From Haloferula sp. BvORR071 (GTDB lineage Bacteria; Verrucomicrobiota; Verrucomicrobiia; Verrucomicrobiales; Akkermansiaceae), in the NCBI RefSeq assembly GCF_000739615.1, contig NZ_BATP01000035.1:1-64000 (forward strand): 64,000 bases of DNA. The letters are read 5' to 3'. Positions 9,268 to 18,352 of the stretch are shown here, piece by piece. The notes beneath the pieces are model-generated. The model was not told the origin of the DNA and did not search any database. It worked only from the letters and a program-made list of their open reading frames with translations. Each line of letters opens with the position of its first letter. Position 1 is the first letter of the stretch. Both the position numbers and the translations under genes were made by a program.

Positions 9268-11055
9268 CTACTCTCTCGAGATCAGAATCTCGCCGTAGGA
9301 ATCCGTGCCGCCGTCGGCCTTGATCTCCGCCTGCAGCGAGTACTTCGCCTTTGGGTCATGCTGCGGAAGCTTGAAGCGATAGAGATTGTGGACGTCCTCC
9401 ACTCCTGTGTGACCAGCTTGCTCATCGCGACCGACCACGGTTTCGCCTACCAGTAAGGTCACCTTGCGGAAATCCAGGCGGTGCGCGCCGCGGTTGTATT
9501 GGAACTCGATACACTGCTCGCCGGGACCGGTGATGCCCTTGCTCACATCCCAGCTCTTGACGACCCAATCCGCCTGCAAGTCCTTCGGCGTCCACTCGCC
9601 TGCCTTCACTGGCACGGCGATGGTGCTGCCGGCTTCCTTGAAGGCGACGGGCAGGGGCTCCATGGTCTTCCACAGTCCACGGGTGAAATCCGGAATGATC
9701 ACCGGCATGCTGCCCATGGACACCGATAGCGATGAAAGCTCGAGGATCGAACTCCAGGCCGCGGCATCATAGACCACGCTGTCCGGCGTGATGCCTTGGC
9801 GGATGCAATCGAGATGCCGCCAGTTCATCACGAAGTCCATGCCGCCATGCCCGCCACCCTTGGCGCGCTCCGCCAGCTTGCGCCAGAGCGGATGGGTGAA
9901 GAGCTTGCGCATCCGCGCCAGATCCTTGTCGTCGAGCCATTCGTGGGAACCACTGGCATCAAGCCGGTATTTTCGCGGTTCGTTCAGAGCTAGCCGCGCG
10001 GGATAGTCGAAGAAGGTGCCGCCGGTGCCGGAGAGCGCATTGATCCGGCTATACGGGCGCGGGCTGATCACATCGTGCTGGATCATGATCGTGCGTCCAC
10101 GCTCGGTCTTGACCATGGAGGTGTTCATGTCTCCGCAGACGTAGTCCTCCTTCTCGTGCTTGCCGCCGTTCGGGTGATGCTGGTCGCGCCAGGTGTGCAG
10201 GCCCAGTTCCGGCGAACTCATCGAAACGAGGAACTTGAACTGGTCGCCGCGGCCGATGCCCAGGTATTGCGCGACCGGCCCGAGCCCGTGAGTGGGATAG
10301 AGGTTCCCATTGTACTGCCAGTGGTAGTCGCGGCGCCAATCGCCCTCGGTGCCAAGCGCGAACAGCATGTCGCGCAGATCGTGGATGTAGGCGCACTCGG
10401 CGTGGGTGAGCTCGCCGAACACACCCTCGCGGACCATGTTGAGAACGAAGAGCTCGTTCTCGCCATAGCAACAGTTTTCCAGCATCACGCAGTGACGCTG
10501 GGTGCGCTCGCTGGTGTCCACCAGCTTCCAGCAATCGTCGACTGTCACCGCCGCAGAAACTTCGACGAAGGCGTGCTTGCCGTGCTGCATGGTGGCTACG
10601 GCCATGGGAACATGCCACGCCCAGGGAGTCGCAATGTAAACGACATCGATGTCCTCGCGGGCGACCAGTTTTTCCCAGATGTTCTCGGTGCCACTGTAAA
10701 CTTCGGGACGCTTGCCGCGGACACTCTCGCAGCGATCTGCGGCATTTTTCGCGCGGTCATCGCGAAGGTCGCACACGGCCACCACCTCGGCGAACTCGAT
10801 GTTGAGGCTATCGTTCACGTGAGTCATGCCGCGGCTCAGTCCGATGAAGCCGACACGGACTTTTTCGAGCGGCTTGGTCGTGAGGTCATGAACGGGCTTT
10901 TGCCCGGCCGGGCGAGGCCGCGCGTGAGTGATGTCCGGTCGGATCGCAGTCGCGGCAGCATCGGCGTGGGAGGCACCAGCGAAGAGCCCGGCAAGGGAGG
11001 TAGACAGGCCGCCAAGGGCGGTGGTTTTCAGCAGGTCGCGGCGTGACGGATTCAT
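9268..11055 (-). CDS. Tat-exported Gfo/Idh/MocA oxidoreductase, GH109-like
   Basis: A 595-residue protein opening with a twin-arginine signal (SRRDLLKTTALGG), then a Rossmann NAD-binding segment (VRVGFIGLSRGMTHVND, with an Asp ending the second strand in VVAVCDLRDDRAK). The block MLENCCYGENELFVLNMVREG followed by YIHDLR is typical of GH109 glycosidases, which use NAD-dependent oxidation to cleave alpha-N-acetylgalactosaminides. The C-terminal part is a beta-rich extension of about 120 residues, longer than standard GH109. It is convergent with the AraC gene and divergent from the DUF1080 gene. GH109 activity is inferred from motifs; a simple sugar dehydrogenase role is possible. Confidence 0.85.
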   Translation of the reverse strand: MNPSRRDLLKTTALGGLSTSLAGLFAGASHADAAATAIRPDITHARPRPAGQKPVHDLTTKPLEKVRVGFIGLSRGMTHVNDSLNIEFAEVVAVCDLRDDRAKNAADRCESVRGKRPEVYSGTENIWEKLVAREDIDVVYIATPWAWHVPMAVATMQHGKHAFVEVSAAVTVDDCWKLVDTSERTQRHCVMLENCCYGENELFVLNMVREGVFGELTHAECAYIHDLRDMLFALGTEGDWRRDYHWQYNGNLYPTHGLGPVAQYLGIGRGDQFKFLVSMSSPELGLHTWRDQHHPNGGKHEKEDYVCGDMNTSMVKTERGRTIMIQHDVISPRPYSRINALSGTGGTFFDYPARLALNEPRKYRLDASGSHEWLDDKDLARMRKLFTHPLWRKLAERAKGGGHGGMDFVMNWRHLDCIRQGITPDSVVYDAAAWSSILELSSLSVSMGSMPVIIPDFTRGLWKTMEPLPVAFKEAGSTIAVPVKAGEWTPKDLQADWVVKSWDVSKGITGPGEQCIEFQYNRGAHRLDFRKVTLLVGETVVGRDEQAGHTGVEDVHNLYRFKLPQHDPKAKYSLQAEIKADGGTDSYGEILISRE

Positions 11056-11372
11056 GGGCTGTCTCTAACGAAGCGAAGCGCGCACTTTTTGCATGGAGAG
11101 CCGGCGGGAATGGCTCATGGCGGGTTCTTGTGTGGTGATGTGAGGCCGGGATCTGTCACCAAAGCTTCCAATCCGGTCGGCCGCGATCTCGGGATCGGCT
11201 AGGTCATGGGTAGTTCCCAAGCTCTTGGCTTTCCCGTCGGTGGCATCTGTCCGGCGATGAAGCTCACTTTCATTGCGGGATTCATTTCTCCGCACATCGC
11301 CGCTTCGGGTCATGGGTAATGCGGGAGATCTCGACATCCTCCGCCTTCCCCAGTAATCCCGATCCGATTCCC
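11056..11372. other. Divergent intergenic region
   Basis: This 317-bp gap separates the GH109-like gene (minus) and the DUF1080 gene (plus), so it must hold both promoters. A GTCATGGGTA sequence occurs twice (about 11204 and 11308). No convincing gene or strong hairpin is visible; a 90-codon minus-strand frame here lacks recognisable protein features. Confidence 0.4.
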
Positions 11373-11969
11373 ATGAAACGTCTGCTCTCCTCCATCCTGC
11401 CCTTGGCCTTGCTTCTCAACGCCGCCGCCGAGCCCTTGTTCAAGTCCGATCTCAGCGACGCCACGGTCAAGGGACCGAAGGAATGCTGGACCTTCGCCGA
11501 CGGTATCATCACCGGCAAGAACGACGCCAAGAAGTCCGGCTCGAACCTGTGGACGACCCGCCAGTTCAAGGACTTCACCCTGCAGGGTGAGTTCAAGTTT
11601 CCGGCCCATGTCGATAAGGACCGGATCGATTCCGGCGTCTTCGTTCGCACCGAGGGCGACCAGATCCAGATCGGTGTTTCCGGTTCACTCAAGCGGGACC
11701 TGACTTGCTCGCCTTACATCTCGAAGACCGGGAAGTATCCCGTCGAAGCGAATGTGAAGGACATCCTCAAGCCGGGCGAGTGGAATGCTTTCACCATCAC
11801 CGCGCAGGGTGCCCATTACCTGGTCACCCTGAATGGCAAACAGGTGCTGGACTACACCTCTGAAACCGCAGTGGCAGAAGGCCCGATCGGCCTGCAGGTG
11901 CATCCGGGAGTCGAGATGATCATCGAGTTCCGCAATCTGGAGGTGAAGCCTCTGCCGGAGGCCAAGTGA
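11373..11969 (+). CDS. DUF1080 (3-keto-disaccharide hydrolase family) secreted protein
   Basis: A 198-residue secreted protein: the chosen ATG at 11373 begins a lipidless signal peptide (MKRLLSSILPLALLLNAAAEP). The remainder fits the concanavalin-like DUF1080 fold: GDQIQIG, the GKYPVEANVKDILKPGEWNAFTI block, LNGKQVLDY and a terminal GPIGLQVHPG segment. This family was named after members that hydrolyse 3-keto glycosides; many paralogues in Planctomycetes and Verrucomicrobia have unknown substrates. Its position between a GH109-like oxidoreductase and a sulfatase suggests joint degradation of a host or algal glycan. Confidence 0.88.
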   Translation: MKRLLSSILPLALLLNAAAEPLFKSDLSDATVKGPKECWTFADGIITGKNDAKKSGSNLWTTRQFKDFTLQGEFKFPAHVDKDRIDSGVFVRTEGDQIQIGVSGSLKRDLTCSPYISKTGKYPVEANVKDILKPGEWNAFTITAQGAHYLVTLNGKQVLDYTSETAVAEGPIGLQVHPGVEMIIEFRNLEVKPLPEAK

Positions 11970-12081
11970 GGTCCACGCATTGTCGCGGAAGCTCATCCAA
12001 GGATTGATGAAGTTTTCCGGGGCGGCAGGGAACACCAGGCCGCCTTGGTGAAATTACAGTCGCGTCAATCTATCGAATCGC

Positions 12082-13461
12082 ATGACCCGACCAAGTTCAC
12101 TCCGTCTCTTCGCGACTGCTGTCCTCACGGTGCTCGTGAGCTCCCTTGCCAGCGCCGAAGAGACCCCGCCGGCAGACCCGAAGCGCCCGAATATCGTCTT
12201 CTTTCTCATAGACGATCTCGGCTATGCCGACTGCGGTTTCAATGGCGGCAAGCAGATCAAGACGCCGAATATCGACAAGCTCGCGCGCGAGGGCAGCATT
12301 CTGGATTCGCTCTACGTGCAGCCGGTCTGCTCGCCGACCCGGGCCGCGCTGATGACCGGACGCTATCCGACCCACACCGGCGTTTACACGATCGTGCGCC
12401 CGCATGCCAAGTGGGGCCTCCCGCTTGCCGAGCGCACACTGGCAAATGCGCTGCATGATGCGGGCTACGAAACGGCGATCACCGGCAAGTGGCACCTCGG
12501 CGAGTTTGAGCCAGCCTATCTGCCGACCGCCCGCGGCTTCGACCATCAATACGGGCACTACTTCGGCGCGATCGACTACTTCACCCACATGCGCGACGGC
12601 TCGCACGATTGGTATCGCGATGGCAAGGAGCTGAAGGAAGAAGGCTATAGCACGCATCTCGTCGCCCGCGAGGCCTGCCGGCTCATCGAAGGCAAGGACA
12701 AGGCCAAGCCGCTTTTCCTCTACGTGCCTTTCAATGGTGTCCACGCCCCCATGCAAGTGCCCCAGGATTACTTGAAGCCTTATCCGTATCTCAAAGGGCC
12801 GCGCCAAAAGCTTGCGGGCATGCTCTCTGCGGTGGACGAGGCGGTCGGGAAAGTCGTCGCCTCGCTCGAAAAGGCCGGCTTGCGCGGTGACACGCTCATC
12901 GTCTTCTCCTCGGACAACGGCGGCCCGGCTCCCGGCGACAACTCCCCGCTGCGTGCCCGCAAGGGCACCATCTATGAGGGCGGCGTGCGTGCCTGCGGCT
13001 TTCTCAATTGGCCCGATCACGTCCCTGCTGGCGCGCATGTGAAGGCACCGATGCACGCGGTCGATTGGTATCCCACGTTCCTGAAACTTGCCGGCGGCTC
13101 ACTCGAGCAAAAGCTGCCGCTCGATGGCTGCGATGTCTGGCCGATGCTCACCCAAGGTGCTACCTCACCTCACGAGGCGATCCTCTTGGCGGGCTCGCCC
13201 GGGCGCGTCGCCCTGCGGATGGGTGATTGGAAGTTGCTCACGAATGCGAGCGAGGTGGACAGCGAGGAGTCATCCGATGATGGCGAGAAGCCGGCGGCGA
13301 AAGAGAGCTTCGAACTCTACGACCTCGCCAATGATATCGGAGAAAAGACCAACCTTGCCGACAAGGAGTCTGAGCGCGTGGCGCAGATGCGCACGAAGCT
13401 GGCCGAGATGCTCAAGAACGCCGTGCCGCCCGGTGCACCGAAACAAGGACCCCGGAAGTGA
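12082..13461 (+). CDS. Secreted arylsulfatase (type I, FGly-dependent)
   Basis: Hydrolyses sulfate esters, probably on a polysaccharide, outside the cytoplasm. The 459-residue protein has a signal peptide (LRLFATAVLTVLVSSLASA). The alkaline-phosphatase-like fold begins with PNIVFFLIDDLGYADCG, giving the metal-binding Asp pair near residues 44-45. The formylglycine consensus CSPTR places the modified Cys at about residue 83, followed by ALMTGRYP. ITGKWHLGEF and SSDNGGPAPGDNSPLRARKGTIYEGG match the later active-site blocks. An anaerobic or FGE-type maturation enzyme must exist elsewhere; none is in this window. Confidence 0.93.
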   Translation: MTRPSSLRLFATAVLTVLVSSLASAEETPPADPKRPNIVFFLIDDLGYADCGFNGGKQIKTPNIDKLAREGSILDSLYVQPVCSPTRAALMTGRYPTHTGVYTIVRPHAKWGLPLAERTLANALHDAGYETAITGKWHLGEFEPAYLPTARGFDHQYGHYFGAIDYFTHMRDGSHDWYRDGKELKEEGYSTHLVAREACRLIEGKDKAKPLFLYVPFNGVHAPMQVPQDYLKPYPYLKGPRQKLAGMLSAVDEAVGKVVASLEKAGLRGDTLIVFSSDNGGPAPGDNSPLRARKGTIYEGGVRACGFLNWPDHVPAGAHVKAPMHAVDWYPTFLKLAGGSLEQKLPLDGCDVWPMLTQGATSPHEAILLAGSPGRVALRMGDWKLLTNASEVDSEESSDDGEKPAAKESFELYDLANDIGEKTNLADKESERVAQMRTKLAEMLKNAVPPGAPKQGPRK

Positions 13462-13545
13462 CACCTGCCCTTTCCAGATAAGTCAGACCTGTCGGCGTAA
13501 GTAGAAGTCTCGTCGGCGGGTCGACTCCTCACTTCTCCCAAGCCT

Positions 13546-13741
13546 TCACCAGTCGATCTCGAACTTCTGGGGATAAACCTTCGAGTCGGCCTTGTCACCC
13601 CACTTGCCGCCGAGCGCGAGGTTGAGGATCAGGTAAAACGCATCCGCCTCGCGGAAGGGATTGTCCGTCCCGCTTCCGGCGACATCGCTGCTCCAGCCCA
13701 TTGCCGTGCGCCCGGGAAAGCCGACCGAAGAGAGAGTTTCT
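13546..13741 (-). pseudogene. C-terminal stub of a GH16-family glycanase
   Basis: Reading the minus strand from about 13741 to the stop at 13546 gives FPGRTAMGWSSDVAGSG, then NPFREADAFYLILNLALGG, then KVYPQKFEIDW and a stop. The FYLILNLALGG-W-G and PQKFEIDW blocks are the C-terminal signature of GH16 laminarinase-type enzymes. Everything N-terminal is missing: immediately upstream lies the unrelated glycosyltransferase gene. The frame also appears to shift near 13720. I interpret it as a gene decapitated by insertion of, or recombination with, the 13.8-17.5 kb glycan segment. Not too short to recognise, but not functional. Confidence 0.7.
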
Positions 13742-13774
13742 GGGCCTGCTTGAACAAGTGGTCGGAATCGTCAG

Positions 13775-15352
13775 TTACGTGACCAAGGGCGCGAGCGACT
13801 GCGTGACCAACTGCCGTAGCTCGGGAAGTCCGCGATAACTCCCCTTGATGGCAACTTCGAGTTCAGATACTGCGCTAGCAAGATCACTGGCAACGCGCAC
13901 CGCAGAGACCCCGGACAACCACCAGGATGGTGATGTGGCTGAGTCCGGGTGATCTGTGATCATCACGCAGGGCGTTCTCGCAAGAACTGCGAAAGCAACA
14001 TAGTCCAGCGAGTCGGTGACCACCGCCTGGAGTGCAGCAAATTCGGCAACCTTCTTGCGCAATATCCAAGGTCGCAGGCCCGATTTAACATCAGAGGACC
14101 ATTCGATCTTGGCTGTCAGCGCTTGGAGAGACAGGCCAAGTTCAGAGATGCCATGAAGCAATTCCTCCAAGTCCTTTGGGGTGGATCCATCTATAGCCAC
14201 AGCCACCCCGTCCCGATCATAGGAGGGAGGAGAAAAATTCTGTTCTAGAAACAACGCGACATCCGGTATGGATGCTTGACCCTCTTCTCGAGGGAGGGTC
14301 GCCCGGGGAATCACCATTCGGGGTATCTCCTTCTCGCAAGCTGACAGCAGCGCTGAGTCTTCACCAAGCACCACGACCATATCGCGTGCGGACAACCCGA
14401 GCTCCACAAGGCAATCTTCCTCTCCCTTGTCCAGGGTGAGAATTTCAGCGCTGGGAAATGATTGCCCGAGCCACGCCACCAGCCCTGCCGTTCTGAGATG
14501 AGCGGTCAAGTTCCTCTCTTGAGGAGGGGGACAAGAGCCCAGGACAATTCGTTGGGGTTCGCGATGCATCTCTTGGATTATTGCGTTGATGAGAGTGCAG
14601 AAATGCCGGCGTGCGATCTTGTGGTTTTTCTCGCCTGCTTGCGCATGGGGTTCTGGCAGGTCCAGCTGATTCATCCGGCCATCAGGAAGCGGCGGCACGA
14701 CAATCGCTCGACGCCCCGTGAAAGCCTCGATGCTCTTGGCTAAAAGGATGTCGTCTTCTCTTACTCCCCCATTGAATCCCAAGTCCCACGCTTTCCAGAG
14801 AAAGCGCTGGATCGAGGCCAAGTCACGCGTCTGGACCCAATAGCCACGGACCAGGAAGTCTGCTAGAGTCGGTTTCTCGGGATACTGGATCTTCGCGAAG
14901 CCAGCCTTCCGGACGGCCCGGCCCATCTGGCCAAGTACTCCGTAGGACAGCCCGGTGTAGCGTAGGAAGCCTTCTATCATCCTCCTCCCTGGAACCATGT
15001 CGTCGTCGTGGAACCAAGTGTAAGGCAGGCGGAAAGCATTGGCCGCGACGTATCGGTTGAGACCGCCGATATTATCCGTGAGGTCGATGACGGCATCGAC
15101 CGTGTCCCTGACCGCTTGAGTCAGGCGTTCGGGGCCTTTGGCGACTTCGCAGATGGTGATGCGGCAAGGCTCGGATTGCGCCCTGAATCCCTTGATGATC
15201 GCCGGCAGGTTACCAGGGCGCCGGTAGTTCACGATGACCACCTCCACCTTGATTTCAGAGGAGTAAGGATTCTCGACATTCAAGCGTCGAGGCGAAGCAC
15301 TCGCCGGGGATTTGGCCTCATCTTCACTCGGCGAGGCCGCTGGATTGCTCAT
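13775..15352 (-). CDS. Two-domain glycosyltransferase (GT2-like plus pyruvyltransferase-like)
   Basis: The frame is open to 15691, but the upstream part overlaps the divergent gene. I chose the ATG at 15352 (MSNPAASPSEDE), preceded by GAAGAGA; length 525 residues. Residues about 30-230 look like a GT-A sugar transferase: VEVVIVNYRRPGNL, then a WFHDDDMVPGR block that supplies the metal-binding acidic motif. The C-terminal half (from IVLGSCPPPQ) resembles the polysaccharide pyruvyl transferase fold, ending in VTDSLDYVAFAVLARTPCVMIT, where family members have an S-LH-A-LG-P pattern. That resemblance is weak and no pyruvate site can be proven. Probably acts on surface polysaccharide. Confidence 0.6.
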   Translation of the reverse strand: MSNPAASPSEDEAKSPASASPRRLNVENPYSSEIKVEVVIVNYRRPGNLPAIIKGFRAQSEPCRITICEVAKGPERLTQAVRDTVDAVIDLTDNIGGLNRYVAANAFRLPYTWFHDDDMVPGRRMIEGFLRYTGLSYGVLGQMGRAVRKAGFAKIQYPEKPTLADFLVRGYWVQTRDLASIQRFLWKAWDLGFNGGVREDDILLAKSIEAFTGRRAIVVPPLPDGRMNQLDLPEPHAQAGEKNHKIARRHFCTLINAIIQEMHREPQRIVLGSCPPPQERNLTAHLRTAGLVAWLGQSFPSAEILTLDKGEEDCLVELGLSARDMVVVLGEDSALLSACEKEIPRMVIPRATLPREEGQASIPDVALFLEQNFSPPSYDRDGVAVAIDGSTPKDLEELLHGISELGLSLQALTAKIEWSSDVKSGLRPWILRKKVAEFAALQAVVTDSLDYVAFAVLARTPCVMITDHPDSATSPSWWLSGVSAVRVASDLASAVSELEVAIKGSYRGLPELRQLVTQSLAPLVT

Positions 15353-15512
15353 GCTGGCGTCTCTTCGTTGATATCCGGAAGTTTGTCGAGAGCTGACCTC
15401 CGGAGTATCTTCCTCCGGGAGGGTCTCGTGACCGAACGAACTTGACACGAATTCCATGCTCCCCAAATTCCGTTCAACTCGTTGGGAGAGTTGTTGTGAT
15501 TTCCATTGTCTT

Positions 15513-16751
15513 ATGAAGGTGCTTGCTTCGATCACTCCGGTTTTTAGTGAGTTATGCGAAAAATGGTTGGTCGAGCCCATGCGGCGCATGGATCCCTCAA
15601 CCGAAGTTGTCGTCGTCGTGGATGATTCGAAGGAAGCGGAGGGAAATGGGAACTTCAGGACACCCGGATTTGACTCCCACATCGCCAACAAAATGGCCGT
15701 TATTTCGGACTGGGCGGTACGGGAGAGCGAACCCTTCTTGGTGACGGATGTTGATATTGTTTATTTCCAGCCCCTGCAGCCGCTGCTGCTGGAATGTTTG
15801 GGCGATTGCGACATCGCCCTCGCAGCGGGCCGCCTGAAGGACCCCCAAGAATACAACATCGGGCAAATGGTCATCAGGCCCAGTGCCCGCACCTATCAGT
15901 TTTTCCAAGAGGTCGAGGCAGCGCTTAGAAAGCCCGGATCGCGCGATCGCTTCCGGCAGGATGAGCCTGCCAACCAGAGGATTCTCAATGAAATGCTCAA
16001 AGCCAGCGGCCTCAAGCATCGCTTTCTTCCTCCTTCCTTTGCGAACACTCCGATGTTCAACCAAATGGGATATCGGCAGCGCAGGTCGCTGGCCTCTTAC
16101 CATGCCACCTTGAACGCTCCGCCGGTACGGGGGCGGAGCTGTCTGGAAACCAAGTTCGATCTCTTGGACAAGGTGGCCACCTTGGTCAATGCTTGGGATT
16201 GCACGGCTTCGTCCCGCAGTTTTCTCGACCTTGCTCCATTGATGGAAGCGCCGCAAGCAGCCAAGACTCTGATCGTGGGTGCTGGCGATGGCCGCGTGGC
16301 GGAGGGAATATTGAGGGATCTCTCTACGTCTCCAGAGGCGGAAATTCATGCGATCGGGAACTACGGATCCGACGATGTTAATTCGATACACCATCCCGCC
16401 GCGAGAGACCGCTTCCTCGCCTTGGTCGAGGAGAAGGGCTGGAACAGCCGCGCCCACTTCTATGAGGGCGAGTTTTGCGAGGCCTTGGCTTGGATGATCC
16501 AAGCAGATGGCTTCTGGGAATCCTTCGATCTGGTCTACCTGGAGGCTTGGAACGACTGCGCGGAGCTTTTGACTTCCGCCTGCCAGTCATGGAGTCTGCT
16601 GCGGCCCGGTGGCCTCTTGGTTTGGGTTGCCAACGAAGCCTCTGCCCGAGTCTTGGACTCATTCATGAATTCTTTCTCGGATCGTGCGCAAGTGGTGGAT
16701 GAAGGAGGCCACTTCGTCCTCCGGAAGGGCCTGCGACCGGTTGCCGATTGA
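15513..16751 (+). CDS. Fusion: nucleotide-diphospho-sugar transferase plus SAM methyltransferase-like domain
   Basis: Starting at the ATG at 15513 (MKVLASITPVF) gives 412 residues. Residues 1 to about 230 resemble a GT-A nucleotide-sugar transferase with FLVTDVDIVYFQPL as the DxD site. From about 255 the protein resembles a class I SAM-dependent methyltransferase: TLIVGAGDGRVAEGIL as the glycine-rich loop, FDLVYLEAWND as the acidic strand, and SLLRPGGLLVWVAN as the post-IV strand. It is divergent from the glycosyltransferase gene, sharing a 160-bp promoter region. A single protein that transfers and then methylates a sugar is a plausible inference; both domain calls are by motif only. Confidence 0.6.
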   Translation: MKVLASITPVFSELCEKWLVEPMRRMDPSTEVVVVVDDSKEAEGNGNFRTPGFDSHIANKMAVISDWAVRESEPFLVTDVDIVYFQPLQPLLLECLGDCDIALAAGRLKDPQEYNIGQMVIRPSARTYQFFQEVEAALRKPGSRDRFRQDEPANQRILNEMLKASGLKHRFLPPSFANTPMFNQMGYRQRRSLASYHATLNAPPVRGRSCLETKFDLLDKVATLVNAWDCTASSRSFLDLAPLMEAPQAAKTLIVGAGDGRVAEGILRDLSTSPEAEIHAIGNYGSDDVNSIHHPAARDRFLALVEEKGWNSRAHFYEGEFCEALAWMIQADGFWESFDLVYLEAWNDCAELLTSACQSWSLLRPGGLLVWVANEASARVLDSFMNSFSDRAQVVDEGGHFVLRKGLRPVAD

Positions 16752-16846
16752 GCGGTTGAAACGCCTTCTCCGGAAAAGCCACGGTGCTTGGCGGCGCTGG
16801 CGGCATGGGCCAGTTGTCAGTACGCTCCGAAAATTCCGGCTCGTTT

Positions 16847-17485
16847 CTAGTGGGTCGCCGTCCCTAGCGAGTCCATGAGTTCAAAGTCCGCTTCGTAAAA
16901 CTGCAGGATTCCTTTGAGGAGGGCCCGGTCCAAGTAGGCGTGCTTCCGGGAAGAGCTTCTGTTTTCCTCCAGCGCCCGGATGCTCCGCCCCACCGCAAGC
17001 GAGATTTTCTCAAAGAGCAGCGGATCGTCGAGCCGGAAGAGCAGACGGGGGAGGAGCCTATCCCCATCAAAGATGAAGTCTCTCTGGGGGGCTCCGTGAA
17101 TGTAGATATGCGAATGCGGCGTGTTGACCTTGAATTCCCCGTTCATGAGCCGCTCCAGATATTCGTGCTCATTTGCCGAGGCTTCTGCATCCCGGCCATA
17201 TTGCTTCCGGTGTTCACGAAAGGCGGAAACAAACCGGCTCACCGGATCCCTCACCACCGCGATCGAGGTGGCATGATCAGAAGCAAGCAGGTTCCACGCG
17301 CGCGGGAAATGGTCGCGGAGAGAGGAGGGCAGGGGATGCGCGAGATCCACCCCCTCCTTCAATCCCCAGCCCTCCACCGGCTGAGGGCTGTCGCTGAAGG
17401 CCTGCTTGAGTGCTTCCCGGATTGAGGACCCGCCGCTTTTGGGAATATGGAGAAACATGATTTGCTTCTCAAGATATGCGATCAT
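16847..17485 (-). CDS. Sulfotransferase-family protein
   Basis: A 212-residue soluble protein with the two PAPS-binding signatures of the carbohydrate sulfotransferase type: the 5' phosphosulfate loop in MFLHIPKSGGSSI (residues about 10-22) and the 3' phosphate-binding AVVRDPVSRFVSAFREH (about 77-93). It would transfer sulfate from PAPS to a glycan. It sits next to glycosyltransferase-type genes, fitting decoration of a surface polysaccharide. It is somewhat shorter than typical family members, and an internal ATG nine codons downstream is a possible start. Substrate unknown. Confidence 0.8.
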   Translation of the reverse strand: MIAYLEKQIMFLHIPKSGGSSIREALKQAFSDSPQPVEGWGLKEGVDLAHPLPSSLRDHFPRAWNLLASDHATSIAVVRDPVSRFVSAFREHRKQYGRDAEASANEHEYLERLMNGEFKVNTPHSHIYIHGAPQRDFIFDGDRLLPRLLFRLDDPLLFEKISLAVGRSIRALEENRSSSRKHAYLDRALLKGILQFYEADFELMDSLGTATH

Positions 17486-18222
17486 CGGGTTTTGCCGGGG
17501 CTTGAACTGGTGTGATGCGTGGGTGCCTCTTCATCTCGGAACGCAGTCGCAAGACTGCGGCCAAGGGCTCTTCGTGCTCGGATTGGAGACAAATCCAAAT
17601 AGACCGTCAATCTCCGGCTGTGGATGCCGCCTCGCGGGTTTCCTTCGTCTGCCTGCGGACCGCTCTTGGAAAACTCCGCGCAGCCTAAAGTCATCTCCTC
17701 TCGAGGAATTCATCGGTGGGACCGGCTACCGTCACTAGATTCAGAGTGATGGCCGGAAAGCCCCTTCTGATAAGGCCATTTCCGAGGCATATAACTCTGA
17801 ATGAGTTGACCGCCTCGGGCCGAATCTCTCTCAGCTTCCCATCGCTGAATTCCCTGCCTCCCTCACGCGACGGCGTAGTGCGTAAGCGGTGAGGCGGCGG
17901 ACGGTGAGGGCGGCGCCTTTTCGAGACTCTCGGGTGATGGCATGTTGCCGTGGGAGCATGACCGAACCAGAGCAAGCAGCGGCGATTTTAGAACGGCCAA
18001 AGCATTGAGGACTGGAACAACCTGTGGTTCAGGTTTGTCGTTTTCCGTGGGGAGGATGTTGGAGTCTGCTGCGGCATAGCTTCAGCGCCTACGTGGTGGC
18101 ACTACTGCGGCTCGACGCCCGTCAACGACACCGCTGACCACGCGCTTGCGCAGCGCATCACAGATGGTGCATCACCTTGCCGATTTGGTTAGGCCCAATC
18201 CTCTGCAACTATTGAGGATTTT
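17486..18222. other. Gene-poor spacer left of the integrated element
   Basis: This 737-bp stretch has only short frames without protein-like features. Next to attL, 18197-18203 and 18214-18220 form a 7-bp inverted repeat (AATCCTC and its complement) that lies just 3' of the displaced tRNA end, so it may be the original tRNA-Cys transcription stop, now separated from its gene; no clear T-run follows. The part around 18050-18180 reads in one frame like a degraded coding remnant, but I cannot name it. Confidence 0.4.
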
Positions 18223-18271
18223 TGGAGGCGGAGGAGGGAATCGAACCCTCGAATAGCGGTTTTGCAAACCG
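18223..18271 (-). repeat. attL: displaced 3' end of tRNA-Cys
   Basis: Identical over 49 bp to the 3' portion of the intact tRNA-Cys at 52961-53009, from the anticodon loop through the T arm, acceptor strand and encoded CCA. Homology stops abruptly at both sides, as expected for the crossover segment of a tyrosine integrase. It has no 5' tRNA half, so it cannot produce a tRNA. Confidence 0.93.
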
Positions 18272-18303
18272 CAATGAGCAACGTGAAATGTGGGTTTGTG
18301 GGC

Positions 18304-18324
18304 GCACCATCCACTTACCATCCA
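18304..18324 (+). repeat. Left candidate integrase arm-type site
   Basis: A 21-bp sequence containing two copies of ACCATCC spaced by 4 bp. An identical 21-mer sits near the right end at 52844-52864 in the same orientation. After excision and circularisation the two would flank attP, as integrase arm sites do. The role is inferred from position only. Confidence 0.55.
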
Positions 18325-18352
18325 AAACGCGCCTTGACGCACCGAGGCGAAA

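Noticed and set aside
10075-11046. 323-codon plus-strand frame opposite the GH109-like gene
   Set aside because: Antisense to a gene with clear Tat and Rossmann motifs; composition is typical of a GC-rich shadow frame.
12097-13056. 319-codon minus-strand frame opposite the sulfatase
   Set aside because: The sulfatase motifs on the plus strand are unambiguous; this frame is a shadow.
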